Origin: Candidatus Binatia bacterium
GTDB lineage: Bacteria > Desulfobacterota > Binatia > HRBIN30 > BPIQ01
NCBI GenBank assembly: GCA_026004195.1
Contig: BPIQ01000003.1
Coordinates: 186,001 to 250,000, forward strand
Length of the DNA: 64,000 nucleotides
Direction of reading: 5' to 3'
The notes beneath the pieces were generated by a model, which saw only the letters and a program-made list of their open reading frames with translations, made no database searches and was not told the DNA's origin. This document shows, piece by piece, positions 42,398 through 52,793 of this stretch. Both the position numbers and the translations under genes were made by a program. Position 1 is the first letter of the stretch, and each line of letters starts with the position of its first letter.

Positions 42398-43189
42398 ATG
42401 TCGAACCCACCGAAGGCGACCGCTCTCGTGACCGGAGCTTCGAGCGGCATCGGCCGCGCGTTCGCCGAGCGCCTCTCGCGCGACTATCACGTGTGCCTGG
42501 TCGCACGTTCCCACGAGCGACTCGAACAGGTCGCCTCCGGAATCCGCGAGCGAGGGGGTGCGGCCGAAGTGCTGGTGGCGGACCTTGCACGGCCCGAGGG
42601 TCTCGAGCGGGTCGTCTCCCGGATCGAAAAAGGGCAGGACGTGGAGTTGCTCGTCAACAACGCGGGATTCGGCACCGTAGGGCCCTTCGTCGAGCTCGAT
42701 CCGAGCAGGGAGGAGGAGGAAATTCGGCTCAACGTCCTGGCGCTCGTACGACTCACGCGGGCCGCGTTGCCCGCGATGGTCGCCAAACGCCGAGGAGCGA
42801 TCGTCAACGTGTCCTCCGTGGCCGGTTTCCTTCCCGGTCCGGGTACGGCGACCTACAGCGCGACGAAGGCATTCGTCACGAGCTTCTCCGAGAGTCTGGC
42901 CACCGAGCTCCGGGACACGGGCGTACGGGTGCAGGTGCTCTGTCCCGGTTTCACCCGCACGGAGTTCCAGAAGCGGGCCGGAGTCCGTGCCGAGTCCGTG
43001 CCCGGCTGGCTCTGGATGAGCCCCGAAGAAGTCGTCGATGCTTCCCTCGCCGCCCTGGAAAAAGGACGGACCCTCTGCGTCCCGGGGGCTCCCTACCGGC
43101 TCGCGGTCGCTGCCCTTCCTTTCGTCCCCCGTTCGTGGATTCGAGCGGCGAGCGGGCGGGTCGGGAAGAAACTCGTCGGGAACTCCTGA
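42398..43189 (+). CDS. Short-chain dehydrogenase/reductase (classical SDR)
   Basis: A 263-residue NAD(P)-dependent oxidoreductase. Seen: ALVTGASSGIGRAFAERL (cofactor loop), LVNNAGFGTVGPF, NVSSVAGFLPGPGTATYSATKAF (catalytic Ser, Tyr-x-x-x-Lys), VLCPGFTRTEFQKRAG. The C-terminal hydrophobic stretch (YRLAVAALPFVPRSWIRAA) may associate with the membrane. Closest in character to DltE/YqjQ-like SDRs; substrate unknown. Divergent from the DUF3047 gene 42 bases away. Confidence 0.9.
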   Translation: MSNPPKATALVTGASSGIGRAFAERLSRDYHVCLVARSHERLEQVASGIRERGGAAEVLVADLARPEGLERVVSRIEKGQDVELLVNNAGFGTVGPFVELDPSREEEEIRLNVLALVRLTRAALPAMVAKRRGAIVNVSSVAGFLPGPGTATYSATKAFVTSFSESLATELRDTGVRVQVLCPGFTRTEFQKRAGVRAESVPGWLWMSPEEVVDASLAALEKGRTLCVPGAPYRLAVAALPFVPRSWIRAASGRVGKKLVGNS

Positions 43190-43306
43190 AAAAGCCCGAC
43201 CTTCCCGCCCTTCGCACCCCGTGGCCTCGCGCCTCGCCGGGAAGCTCGGGGCTTGTCGTTCTCCGACGAACGTGCCAGCCTGGGTGGCGGCTAGCCGCCC
43301 GGGCCC

Positions 43307-44266
43307 ATGCGCACGGAACGAAGAATTCTCGTCGCCAGCCCGCGTGGTTTCTGCGCGGGTGTATCCTACGCGATCGAAATCGTCGACCTCGTCCTCGACC
43401 GCTTCGGCCCCCCGGTCTACGTACGGCACGAAATCGTCCACAACCGCCACGTCGTCGAGGGACTGCGGGCAAGAGGAGCGCGCTTCGTGGAAGACCTCTC
43501 GCTGGTGCCCGAAGGAAGCCTCCTGGTCTTCAGCGCCCACGGTGTGTCGCCCGCGGTGCGCCGCGAGGCCGCCGAGCGCGGGCTACGGGTCGTCGACGCG
43601 ACCTGTCCCCTCGTCACCAAGGTCCACCTCGAGGCCCTGCGCTACGCGCGAGAGGGGTACGACATTCTCCTGATCGGCCATCGGGGGCACGTGGAAGTGG
43701 AGGGCACGCTCGGGCACGCCCCCGAGCGCATGCAGCTCGTCGAAACCGTCGAGGACGTGGAAAAGGTCGAGGTACGCGACCCGGACCGGGTCGCCGTGGT
43801 CACGCAGACGACCCTTTCCGTCGACGACACGCGAGAGATCCTCGAAGCCATCCGGCGGCGGTTTCCGCGAGTCCGGACCCCGAAAAAGGACGACATTTGC
43901 TACGCTACCCAGAACCGCCAGACCGCCGTCAAAGAGCTCGCCCGGCGGACGGACCTCGTTCTGGTGCTGGGCTCGCCGACCTCGAGCAACGCAAATCGGC
44001 TCGTCGAAGTCGCCCGCAACGAGGGCACTCCGGCTCGGCTCATCGAGGAGGAATCCGACATAGCGGAGTCGTGGGTCGAGAGCGTCGAGAGCGTGGGCCT
44101 GACCGCCGGGGCGTCCACCCCGGAGCTCCTCGTGCAGGCCACCGTGAAAAAGCTGCGGGAGCTCGGGTTCGGCCGGGTCGAGCTCCTCGAAACCGCCCGG
44201 GAACACGTCACGTTTCCGCTGCCGCGCGAGCTTCGCGAACCCTCCCCCGACTCCCGCCCGAACTGA
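43307..44266 (+). CDS. ispH: 4-hydroxy-3-methylbut-2-enyl diphosphate reductase IspH
   Basis: A 319-residue iron-sulfur enzyme making IPP and DMAPP in the MEP pathway. Three cluster cysteines are in PRGFCAGVSYAIEIVD, VVDATCPLVTKVH and, third, in KDDICYATQNRQ; also the catalytic-site motifs VRHEIVHNRHVV, FSAHGVSPAVR and GSPTSSNANRL. Complete. The last 59 bases overlap the end of the convergent lipoprotein gene. Confidence 0.95.
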   Translation: MRTERRILVASPRGFCAGVSYAIEIVDLVLDRFGPPVYVRHEIVHNRHVVEGLRARGARFVEDLSLVPEGSLLVFSAHGVSPAVRREAAERGLRVVDATCPLVTKVHLEALRYAREGYDILLIGHRGHVEVEGTLGHAPERMQLVETVEDVEKVEVRDPDRVAVVTQTTLSVDDTREILEAIRRRFPRVRTPKKDDICYATQNRQTAVKELARRTDLVLVLGSPTSSNANRLVEVARNEGTPARLIEEESDIAESWVESVESVGLTAGASTPELLVQATVKKLRELGFGRVELLETAREHVTFPLPRELREPSPDSRPN

Positions 44267-44645
44267 CCTCGCCGCCGAGGAAACGGACCGGCTCCCTGCC
44301 CTCGAGCATCCGGGGCGTCACGACGTAACTACCGCCGACGGCACGAGTCCAGATCCTGTCGGCAAGAGCCCTGTCCCCGAAGGAAGCCACGTAGGCGAGG
44401 CCGCTGAGCAGAGCCCCGCCCGCGGCGAACACCGCCTTGGCGGGAACATAGGGGACGTTGACGAGAACCGTGCCCACGTAGGTGACCGGCGCGTGCTTCT
44501 CCTCCCGGCTCTCCGAAACCGACGCGGCGGTTCCGGCAGCCCCTCCGGCCACCGCGCCCGCAGCGAGCAGCGCGCATCCTGCGGCGAAGAAGCTGGCAAA
44601 GGCAAATCCCAGCAGGAGGGACACCCTACCCGGCGACGCTCTCAT
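44208..44645 (-). CDS. Small predicted lipoprotein
   Basis: A 145-residue protein starting with a lipoprotein-type signal (LLLGFAFASFFAAGC, cysteine at residue 24). An Ala/Gly-rich stretch (ALLAAGAVAGGAAGTAA) follows, then HAPVTYVGTVLVNVPYVPAKAVFAAGGALLSGLAYV, resembling small exported proteins of unknown function. The C-terminal half overlaps ispH on the other strand by 59 bases. Start ATG overlaps the stop of the upstream PGPGW-type gene, supporting expression. Confidence 0.7.
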   Translation of the reverse strand: MRASPGRVSLLLGFAFASFFAAGCALLAAGAVAGGAAGTAASVSESREEKHAPVTYVGTVLVNVPYVPAKAVFAAGGALLSGLAYVASFGDRALADRIWTRAVGGSYVVTPRMLEGREPVRFLGGEVSSGGSRGRVREARAAAET

Positions 44646-44959
44646 GACCCTTCCTCCTTCTTTCCGGAGTTTCCGGCGTCTCGTGACGATCCGCCCTCGG
44701 TCCTACGCGCTCCGCTCGCCAGCATCTCGGGCGAGCTGCCGAGCGTGGACTGGGCCCGTTCTTTTACCCACCGGAGCCAGCGCCGGGCGAACTCGAACTC
44801 GAGGGCCAGGATGCCGAGCCCGGCCGGGATCACGAGAAAGGCCGGACCGGGCGTCACGAGCAGAACGACCCCGATCCCGAGAACGGTAAACCCGACGACC
44901 GACACGACGATTCGCCTGGCTACCTTGTAGGCGACCCGACCCCAGAAGAGCTTCGGCAT
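44642..44959 (-). CDS. Two-helix membrane protein, PGPGW family
   Basis: A 105-residue inner-membrane protein. Its hydrophobic hairpin VSVVGFTVLGIGVVLLVTPGPAFLVIPAGLGILALEFEFA matches the PGPGW (TIGR02611-like) family pattern with the T-P-G-P turn between two helices. A basic amphipathic segment and a charged tail follow. ATG 44959 is chosen because GAAGG lies six bases upstream; an ATG five codons earlier is also open. ATGA overlap with the lipoprotein gene. Function unknown. Confidence 0.78.
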   Translation of the reverse strand: MPKLFWGRVAYKVARRIVVSVVGFTVLGIGVVLLVTPGPAFLVIPAGLGILALEFEFARRWLRWVKERAQSTLGSSPEMLASGARRTEGGSSRDAGNSGKKEEGS

Positions 44960-45081
44960 GGTGCGCCTTCTCATAGAGGTGGAAGCCGGAGGAGCGCAAC
45001 AAGAAGAGGCTCTTGCAGCCGGGCCTCCCGAGAGCCAAGTTTCGGGGGCGAAGGCAGAGTGCCATGCAAGGAGGAAACGTC

Positions 45082-45633
45082 ATGCAACGAGGGGACGCGC
45101 TTCTTCTCGTGGATGTCCAGAACGACTTTTGCCCGGGCGGAGCGCTGCCGGTCGAAGGCGGACACGAGGTCGTACCGGTCCTCAACGCGTGGATCCAAAA
45201 GGCCCGAAGCGCCGGGGTTCCCGTCTACGCCTCCCGGGACTGGCACCCGAGACGCCACGTGAGCTTCCGGGAACGGGGAGGTCCCTGGCCGCCCCACTGC
45301 ATCCAGGACACGCCCGGAGCGGCCTTCCATCCCGAGCTCGAGCTGCCGCCTTCGGTCGTCGTGGTGAGCAAAGGCGTGCGATTCGACAAAGACCAGTACT
45401 CGGCCTTCGACGAAACCGGCCTCGAAAGCGAGCTCCGTCGCGAGGGAATCCGCCGGCTCTGGGTCGGGGGTCTCGCCCAGGACGTCTGCGTCAGGGCGAC
45501 CGTCCTCGACGCCCTGCGGGCGGGATTCGAGGTTCACCTGCTTCTCGCCGGGACCAGGCCCGTCGACCCGGAAGCGGGGAAAAAGGCCGTGGAGGAAATG
45601 AAAAAGGCCGGGGCGGTCATCGAGGAGTCCTGA
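45082..45633 (+). CDS. pncA: Nicotinamidase
   Basis: A 183-residue cysteine hydrolase converting nicotinamide to nicotinate for NAD salvage. Active-site features: LLLVDVQNDFCPGGALPV (Asp), SRDWHPRRHVSF (metal-binding D-x-H ... H), SKGVRFDKDQYSAF (Lys region), and GLAQDVCVRATVLDALRAGF (nucleophile Cys). ATG 45082 has AAGGAGGAAACGTC immediately upstream, an optimal ribosome site, so it is preferred over an ATG six codons earlier. Its 3' end overlaps the convergent DUF72 gene by 17 bases. Confidence 0.93.
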   Translation: MQRGDALLLVDVQNDFCPGGALPVEGGHEVVPVLNAWIQKARSAGVPVYASRDWHPRRHVSFRERGGPWPPHCIQDTPGAAFHPELELPPSVVVVSKGVRFDKDQYSAFDETGLESELRREGIRRLWVGGLAQDVCVRATVLDALRAGFEVHLLLAGTRPVDPEAGKKAVEEMKKAGAVIEES

Positions 45634-46381
45634 CTCCGGGGCGTAGTCGCGTCCCGACGAACCGCCGGAGGTCGCGAGCGTCCTTCACCGCCCAACCCTC
45701 CCGGTCGTTGTTGAAGTAGGCGAAAACGTCGATCCCGGCCCGGAGCCACTCGACGATTTCCGCCGCTTCTCGGGCCAGGCGAGCGGGACCGTACCTGCCG
45801 CCATAGTTCACCCCGTGATAGCGGAGGTACACCCAGTCCGCCGTCCGCCGTCTCGGATGGTCCTCGAGAAGGTCGTGGATGCAGAGGGCAGCCCCGTGCC
45901 GCTCCAGGATGCGGAACACCTCCTCGGAAAGCCAGCTCGGGTCCCGGAATTCCACGACCCAGCGCACGGGGGCTCCGGCAGCTGCCTCGAAGAAGCCCTC
46001 GAGTCGCTCGGGACGGGCTTTCCAGTTGGGGGGCAGTTGCACGAGAATCGGACCCAGGTGCTCCTCGAGCCTCGAGGCGCGATCGAGGAAGTTCTCGAGC
46101 ACCGGGGCGGGGTCCCGTAGGCGCTTCACGTGCGTGCCGAAGCGGCTGAACTTCAGGGCATAGAGAAAACCCGGCGGTGCCGCCGCCCTCCAGCGCTCGA
46201 AGACCTCGGCCGGGGGCAACCGGTAGAAGGTGTTGTTGATCTCGACGGTGTCGAAAACGCGGGCATAGTGGGAAAACCACTTCGACGGCGGCAGATCCGC
46301 CGGGTAGAACACGCCCCGCCAGTGCGGGTACTGGTACCCGGAGGTGCCGCAGCGAAACCGGCCTTCCCGAAGGCGACTCAT
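45617..46381 (-). CDS. DUF72 family protein
   Basis: A 254-residue TIM-barrel protein of the DUF72/YecE family. Motifs: FRCGTSGYQYPHWRGVFYP, FDTVEINNTFYRLP, PGFLYALKFSRFGTHVKRL, WVVEFRDPSWLSEEVFRIL, YLRYHGVNYGGRY, and DVFAYFNNDREGWAVKDA. These are the standard signatures. Enzymatic role is unknown. Divergent from hsp20. Confidence 0.93.
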   Translation of the reverse strand: MSRLREGRFRCGTSGYQYPHWRGVFYPADLPPSKWFSHYARVFDTVEINNTFYRLPPAEVFERWRAAAPPGFLYALKFSRFGTHVKRLRDPAPVLENFLDRASRLEEHLGPILVQLPPNWKARPERLEGFFEAAAGAPVRWVVEFRDPSWLSEEVFRILERHGAALCIHDLLEDHPRRRTADWVYLRYHGVNYGGRYGPARLAREAAEIVEWLRAGIDVFAYFNNDREGWAVKDARDLRRFVGTRLRPGVRTPR

Positions 46382-46411
46382 CCTGCGCGGCTCTCCCGAG
46401 AGGAGCCCCCC

Positions 46412-46439
46412 TTGAAAGCGGGCACGGCGTGATTATGCC
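46412..46439 (+). promoter_or_regulatory. Possible promoter of hsp20
   Basis: TTGAAA (46412-46417), 16-base spacer, TATGCC (46434-46439), 40 bases before the hsp20 ATG. CTTGAAA also resembles a sigma32 -35 element, but no CCCCAT -10 is seen. Confidence 0.4.
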
Positions 46440-46478
46440 GATTCGACGGAAAATCTCGAACGAAAGGAGGTGACGAGC

Positions 46479-46919
46479 ATGAGAGCACTCGCGCCGTGGA
46501 GACCGAGCCCGCTGTCGATGCTGCATTCGGAAATCGACAACCTCTTCGCTCGCTTTTTCGAGGACGACTGGTGGCTCCGCCCCTTCGAAGGCACCCTGGC
46601 GCCTCCGATCGAGTCCTTCGTTCGGGGTGAGGAGCTCGTCGTTCGCGCCGATCTCCCCGGCGTGGATCCGAAGGATGTCGAGATCGCGATCGAGGGCGAT
46701 CGGCTGACGATTCGAGGCGAGCGCAAGAGTGCTACGAACGGGTCGGGCGAGCACCTCTACAAGGAGGTGAGCTACGGCCGGTTCGAGAGGACCATCACGC
46801 TCCCCGCTGGCGTCGACGCGGACTCCGTCAAGGCCACCTACAAGGACGGCGTCCTCGAGATCACCATGAAGGCGCCGAAGACCCTGGTCTCGAGGAAGGT
46901 CCCGGTCGAGGTGGCTTGA
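46479..46919 (+). CDS. Hsp20/alpha-crystallin small heat shock protein
   Basis: A 146-residue ATP-independent chaperone. N-terminal arm (RPSPLSMLHSEIDNLFARFF), alpha-crystallin domain from about residue 42 (PIESFVRGEELVVRADLPGVDPKDVEI), hallmark KEVSYGRFERTITLPAGVD, A-x-x-x-[ND]-G-V-L motif (ATYKDGVLEI), short tail. ATG 46479 sits 7 bases after AAAGGAGG, and an in-frame GTG inside that sequence is not used. A strong terminator follows 60 bases downstream, so it is monocistronic. Confidence 0.94.
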   Translation: MRALAPWRPSPLSMLHSEIDNLFARFFEDDWWLRPFEGTLAPPIESFVRGEELVVRADLPGVDPKDVEIAIEGDRLTIRGERKSATNGSGEHLYKEVSYGRFERTITLPAGVDADSVKATYKDGVLEITMKAPKTLVSRKVPVEVA

Positions 46920-46981
46920 CGCGGGGTTCGCGCCGGACCGCCCGTCCGGGATCGTTCCGGCGGGAAAAAAGGCGAGGATGG

Positions 46982-47013
46982 AGCGCCCCGGGGGCCGGGG
47001 CGCTTTGTTTTTT
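46982..47013 (+). terminator. Rho-independent terminator after hsp20
   Basis: AGCGCCCC (46982-46989) pairs with GGGGCGCT (46997-47004) around a 7-base loop, followed by TTTGTTTTTT. A strong GC stem plus a T-run on the plus strand. Confidence 0.9.
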
Positions 47014-47181
47014 CGGCGAGCTCCCGGGTTTTTCCCGTTTTCCCCCAACCGGCTGCCACCGGCTCGGCCGCCCCGGTGTCCTGGTCGCGCGGTGACGGAC
47101 GGCCGATGCAATTCGTCCCCTTGACAGCCCGCAAGCCGGTGGTTACCCGGCGTGGCGTCTTTTTGAGGAGGCTCTAGGTAG

Positions 47182-47232
47182 ATGGCGACGAAAGTTTGGC
47201 ACCGAAGGGGCGAGGTTGCGAGGGCACCCTAG
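47182..47232 (+). CDS. Possible 16-residue leader peptide before groES
   Basis: ATG preceded by GAGGAGG at ten bases; encodes MATKVWHRRGEVARAP and stops 131 bases before groES. No attenuator structure is evident, only the later inverted repeat. It could be chance in a long leader; recorded because of the good ribosome site. Confidence 0.2.
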   Translation: MATKVWHRRGEVARAP

Positions 47233-47363
47233 GAGGTCGGGCGAAACAAAACGTAGTTTCGCGGGCGCTTGCGGTCCGCGAAGCTTTCGTGAGCTGTTCC
47301 CGGCACGCAAGTCGTTGAACGAAGAAAAACGACAACGAGCAAAGAGAGAAAGGAGGAAACGTC

Positions 47364-47657
47364 ATGGCTGTTCGAGTTCGTCCGCTGCACGACCGAGTGA
47401 TCGTGCGTCGTATCCAGGAGGAGGAGAAGACCAAGGGCGGGATCATCATCCCGGACACGGCCAAGGAAAAGCCGCAGGAGGGGGAAGTGGTAGCCGTGGG
47501 GCCCGGCCGGCGTGAAGACGGAAAGCTCATCGCCCTCGACGTCAAAGCAGGCGACCGGGTGCTCTTCGGAAAGTACGCCGGCACGGAAATCAAGCTCAAC
47601 GGGGAAGAACACCTCATCCTGAGGGAAGACGACATCCTCGGGGTCATCGAACGCTGA
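47364..47657 (+). CDS. groES: Co-chaperonin GroES
   Basis: A 97-residue heptameric cap of the GroEL chaperonin. Seen: [44 protein letters not shown] (mobile loop included), [36 protein letters not shown] is preceded by AAAGGAGGAAACGTC. Followed 29 bases later by groEL. Confidence 0.97.
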   Translation: MAVRVRPLHDRVIVRRIQEEEKTKGGIIIPDTAKEKPQEGEVVAVGPGRREDGKLIALDVKAGDRVLFGKYAGTEIKLNGEEHLILREDDILGVIER

Positions 47658-47680
47658 AGCCGGCTCTCGGGAGGAGGTAG

Positions 47681-49306
<1,626 letters not shown>

Positions 49307-49372
49307 GATCTCGCGCATCCCGGGCCGTCTCGGGAAGAGGCGGCCCGGGATGCCGGAGCCGGGGGAGAACCG

Positions 49373-50521
49373 ATGCGAATCGCACAGGTCGCACCCCTCT
49401 ACGAGCGCGTCCCGCCGGAACTCTACGGCGGGACGGAAAGGGTCGTCTCCTACCTCACGGAGGAACTCGTCCGTCGGGGACACGAGGTCACGCTCTTTGC
49501 GAGCGGCGACTCGATCACCCGAGCGCGACTCGAGCCCATGTGCCCGAGGGCACTGCGGCTCGACCCCAACTGCAAAGACCCCCTCGCCCCGCACGTCCGG
49601 ATGATCGGGCGGGTGTACCAGAGAGCCGAGGAGTTCGACCTCATCCACTGCCACGTCGACTACCTGTGCCTGCCGTTCACCCGCTTCGTCTCGACTCCCA
49701 CCGTGATCACCCTGCACGGTCGGCTCGACATCCCGGAGATCGGGCCGCTGTACCGGGAGTACCCGGAAGTGCCTCTCGTTTCGATCAGTGACGCGCAGAG
49801 AATCCACCTCCCCGACGTGAACTGGCTCGCCACGGTCCACCACGGGCTCCCGAGGGACCTCTACGTCTTCCACCCGAAGGCCGACTCCTACGTGCTCTTT
49901 CTCGGACGGATCTCGCCGGAAAAGCGTCCGGACTCCGCGATCCGTGTGGCGTGCCGTGCCGGCGTCCGCCTTCGCATCGCCGCCAAGGTGGACGCGGTGG
50001 ATCGCCTCTACTTCGAGCGGGAAATCCGGCCGCTTCTCGATCACCCGCTCGTGGAGTTCATCGGCGAGGTGGACGACGCGGCCAAGCGGGAACTCCTCGG
50101 GAACGCCCGAGCGCTCCTTTTTCCCGTCGACTGGCCGGAGCCCTTCGGACTCGTCATGATCGAGGCTCTCGCCTGTGGAACGCCCGTCGTGGCGCGACGC
50201 AGGGGCTCGGTTCCCGAAGTCGTCGAGCACGGGCGAACCGGCTTCGTCTGTGAAACGGAAGACGAAATGGTCGAAGCGCTCGCGAGAATCGAGGAGATCG
50301 ACCGCGCCGTCTGCCGGCAGGTGTTCGAGAGACGCTTCACGGTGGAAGTCATGGCGAGTCGCTACGAAGAGGCGTACCGGAAGGTCCTCGCTTCGCGGCG
50401 AGAAGAGGGAAGAGCCCCTCGCCGGCCAGCCTCGCAGCTCGAGATGTTCCCGAAAGAACCGCTCTTCCCCGTCCCCCCTCCGTTCGAACGGGAAACCGGC
50501 ACGGCCTGCGTTTCCGCCTGA
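49373..50521 (+). CDS. Family 4-type glycosyltransferase
   Basis: A 382-residue GT-B transferase. N-terminal acceptor domain MRIAQVAPLYERVPPELYGGTERVVSYLTEELVRRGHEVTLFASG; C-terminal donor domain with LFLGRISPEKRPDSAIRVA and the EX7E-type PEPFGLVMIEALACGTPVVARRRGSVPEVVEHGRTGFV. Similar proteins act on glycogen/trehalose or surface polysaccharides; the next gene is a debranching-type glucosidase, hinting at a storage- or trehalose-related glucan. Substrate not determinable. Confidence 0.9.
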   Translation: MRIAQVAPLYERVPPELYGGTERVVSYLTEELVRRGHEVTLFASGDSITRARLEPMCPRALRLDPNCKDPLAPHVRMIGRVYQRAEEFDLIHCHVDYLCLPFTRFVSTPTVITLHGRLDIPEIGPLYREYPEVPLVSISDAQRIHLPDVNWLATVHHGLPRDLYVFHPKADSYVLFLGRISPEKRPDSAIRVACRAGVRLRIAAKVDAVDRLYFEREIRPLLDHPLVEFIGEVDDAAKRELLGNARALLFPVDWPEPFGLVMIEALACGTPVVARRRGSVPEVVEHGRTGFVCETEDEMVEALARIEEIDRAVCRQVFERRFTVEVMASRYEEAYRKVLASRREEGRAPRRPASQLEMFPKEPLFPVPPPFERETGTACVSA

Positions 50522-50571
50522 GCCGAAAACCCGGCTTGCGAGACCCGACGAACCCGCTGTAAACGGAACTC

Positions 50572-52746
50572 GTGGCGCAACCGAGGGGCATCCTGGTCGG
50601 GGGCGAATATTACGTCCTCGCCTCCGCGCTGGCAGGACGCCGGCCCCGCGTGGTCGTGAGTCACGGGGACACGTTCGCCGTTTTCGACCTGGCAGGAGAC
50701 ATCCCCTCGGGCGGCTCGGAATACGGGTTGTTCCACGGGGGGACACGGTTTCTCGACCGGTTCGAGCTCAAGCTCAACGGCCGCTTCCCGTTTCTCTTGA
50801 GCTCCGGACTCGCGGAGGACAGCGTCGAGCTCGAAACCTACCTTTCGAACGACGACGAACGACAGGACGGCGTCGTCGTCCTGGAGCGGGACACCGTCGC
50901 CATACGGCGGAACAAGCTCGCTCTCGAAAACCGCCTGTACGAGCGAATCGAGCTCCACCATTACGGGTCGGAACCGCTGGAGCTGGCCCTCGAATTGACG
51001 TACGGGGCGGATTTCGCGGACATTTTCGAGGTGCGCGGGATCGACCGCCCGAGCCGCGGGAGACAGCTCCCGCCCTCCGTCGAAGCTCGAAAGGGCATCG
51101 TCCGCCTGCGGTACGAAGGCCTCGACGGGCTGCGCCGAGAGACGGCGCTTCACTTCCGCCCGCTTCCCGGCGCCCTCGGAGAAGAGACGGCCTCGTACCG
51201 GTTCCGCCTGGCTCCCGGCGAAACGGTGCAGGTCGACGTGGAGGTCGACTGCATGGTCGGCGAGCAGAAAATCCTCAGGCGACATTACGGGCCGGCGCGC
51301 GCCGTCCTCCGTCAGGAGCGCCGCTCGTGGCGGGAGGAGTTTCCGGTCCTCTACACGAACAACGAGGGCTTCAACGACTGGCTCAACCGCTCGCTCGAAG
51401 ACCTGGCTCTTTTGCGAAAACAGGCCGAGGAAGGGACGACCGTTTACGCGGGCATTCCCTGGTTCGCCACTCTCTTCGGCCGTGACAGCCTGATCACGGC
51501 CTTCGAGGTCCTGGCGTTCAACCCGCGCCTGGCCGCCGGTACCCTGCGGGTCCTCGCGTCGATGCAGGGAAAGGAGGAAAACCCGGAGCGGGAAGAAGAG
51601 CCGGGAAAAATCCTGCACGAGGTCCGCTCGGGCGAGATGGCGAACACGGGCGAGGTCCCGTTCGGGCGGTACTACGGAAGCGCGGACAGCACCCCCCTCT
51701 TTCTCGTCCTGCTCTCGGAGTACGCCAGGAGGACCGGGGACCTCGAGCTCGTACGCGAACTCTGGCCGGCCGCTCTGGCCGCCCTGGCATGGATCGAGCA
51801 GTGGGGAGACCGAGACGGCGACGGCTACGTGGAGTACGAACGCAAGAGCGAGCGTGGGCTTTACCACCAGGGCTGGAAAGATTCCCGCGACTCGGTTTTC
51901 CACGCCGACGGGACGCTCGCAAAACCCCCGATCGCGCTGGCCGAAGTCCAGGCTTACGTCCATTGGGCGCTGCGGGGCATGGCGGAACTGGCACGCCACC
52001 TGGGGCACCTCGACGACGCGCTCCGCTGGGAGGAGCGGGCCGTGGTCCTCAAAACCCGCTTCAACCGCGAGTTCTGGCTCGAAGACGAGGACACCTTCGC
52101 GCTCGCGCTCGACCGCGACAAAAAGCCCTGCCGAGTCGTCACGACCAACGCCGCGCACTGCCTCCTCGGAGGGATCGCCGAGCCGCAAAAAGCCGAAGCC
52201 ACGATCGAGAGGCTCCTCCGCGACGACGTCTTTTCCGGCTGGGGCCTTCGCACCCTCTCGACGAAAGCCCCCAGGTACAACCCCATGGCGTACCACAACG
52301 GCTCGGTGTGGCCCCACGACAACGCGCTCGCCGCCGAAGGCTTCGCGCGCTACGGGGCGACCGAGCGGGCCGCGAAGCTCCTCACCGCCCTTTTCGACGC
52401 CGCGCTCGCCACGGACGAGCGGCGACTGCCGGAGCTTTTCTGCGGATTTCCCCGCTCCATGCAGCACAAGCCGGTCGCCTACCCCGTCGCGTGCCGTCCG
52501 CAGGCGTGGGCCGCCGCGAGCGTCTTCTTGCTGCTCAAGGCCGTCCTCGGGCTTTCCGTCGACGGGTTCGAGCGAAACCTGTGCTTCAGCCACACGAGCC
52601 TCCCCGAATGGCTCGAGCACCTCGAAATCCAGGGGCTCGACGTGGGAGGCGCACGCCTCGACCTGGCCGTGCACCGGGGCCGCTGGGGGGCAGCCGTCGA
52701 AGTCGTCGAGAAGCGGGGTGACGTCGACGTGATCGTCCGCAAATAG
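50572..52746 (+). CDS. Glycogen debranching enzyme-like amylo-alpha-1,6-glucosidase
   Basis: A 724-residue protein of COG3408. N-terminal beta-domain (residues ~1-260; VSHGDTFAVFDLAGDIPSGG, GLFHGGTRFLDRFEL, YLSNDDERQDGVV) and a C-terminal (alpha/alpha)6 barrel from ~260: GIPWFATLFGRDSLITAFEVL with the catalytic-site Asp, YGSADSTPLFLVLLSEYAR, WKDSRDSVFHADGTLAKPPIALAEVQAYV, PLKSxP-like YNPMAYHNGSVWPHDNALAAEG, and CRPQAWAAASVF. Start GTG at 50572. Likely hydrolyses alpha-1,6 or related linkages in glucans. 50 bases after the glycosyltransferase. Confidence 0.88.
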   Translation: MAQPRGILVGGEYYVLASALAGRRPRVVVSHGDTFAVFDLAGDIPSGGSEYGLFHGGTRFLDRFELKLNGRFPFLLSSGLAEDSVELETYLSNDDERQDGVVVLERDTVAIRRNKLALENRLYERIELHHYGSEPLELALELTYGADFADIFEVRGIDRPSRGRQLPPSVEARKGIVRLRYEGLDGLRRETALHFRPLPGALGEETASYRFRLAPGETVQVDVEVDCMVGEQKILRRHYGPARAVLRQERRSWREEFPVLYTNNEGFNDWLNRSLEDLALLRKQAEEGTTVYAGIPWFATLFGRDSLITAFEVLAFNPRLAAGTLRVLASMQGKEENPEREEEPGKILHEVRSGEMANTGEVPFGRYYGSADSTPLFLVLLSEYARRTGDLELVRELWPAALAALAWIEQWGDRDGDGYVEYERKSERGLYHQGWKDSRDSVFHADGTLAKPPIALAEVQAYVHWALRGMAELARHLGHLDDALRWEERAVVLKTRFNREFWLEDEDTFALALDRDKKPCRVVTTNAAHCLLGGIAEPQKAEATIERLLRDDVFSGWGLRTLSTKAPRYNPMAYHNGSVWPHDNALAAEGFARYGATERAAKLLTALFDAALATDERRLPELFCGFPRSMQHKPVAYPVACRPQAWAAASVFLLLKAVLGLSVDGFERNLCFSHTSLPEWLEHLEIQGLDVGGARLDLAVHRGRWGAAVEVVEKRGDVDVIVRK

Positions 52747-52793
52747 GGGGCCCGGCGTGCAGCCGGAAACGGGAAGCGTATAATACGGCACCG

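Larger units (their letters stand above)
46920..47363. other. 444-base intergenic region: terminator, possible promoter, leader
   Basis: Contains the hsp20 terminator (46982-47013), a perfect TTGACA at 47121-47126 with a weak -10 (TACCCG at 47144-47149), a 16-codon open frame preceded by GAGGAGG (47182-47232), and an inverted repeat GCGAAAC-N8-GTTTCGC at 47241-47262. No CIRCE element (TTAGCACTC...GAGTGCTAA) is present. It is the long 5' region of the groESL operon. Confidence 0.6.

Noticed and set aside
47100-47363. CIRCE/HrcA operator before groES
   Set aside because: No TTAGCACTC-N9-GAGTGCTAA-like repeat is present.
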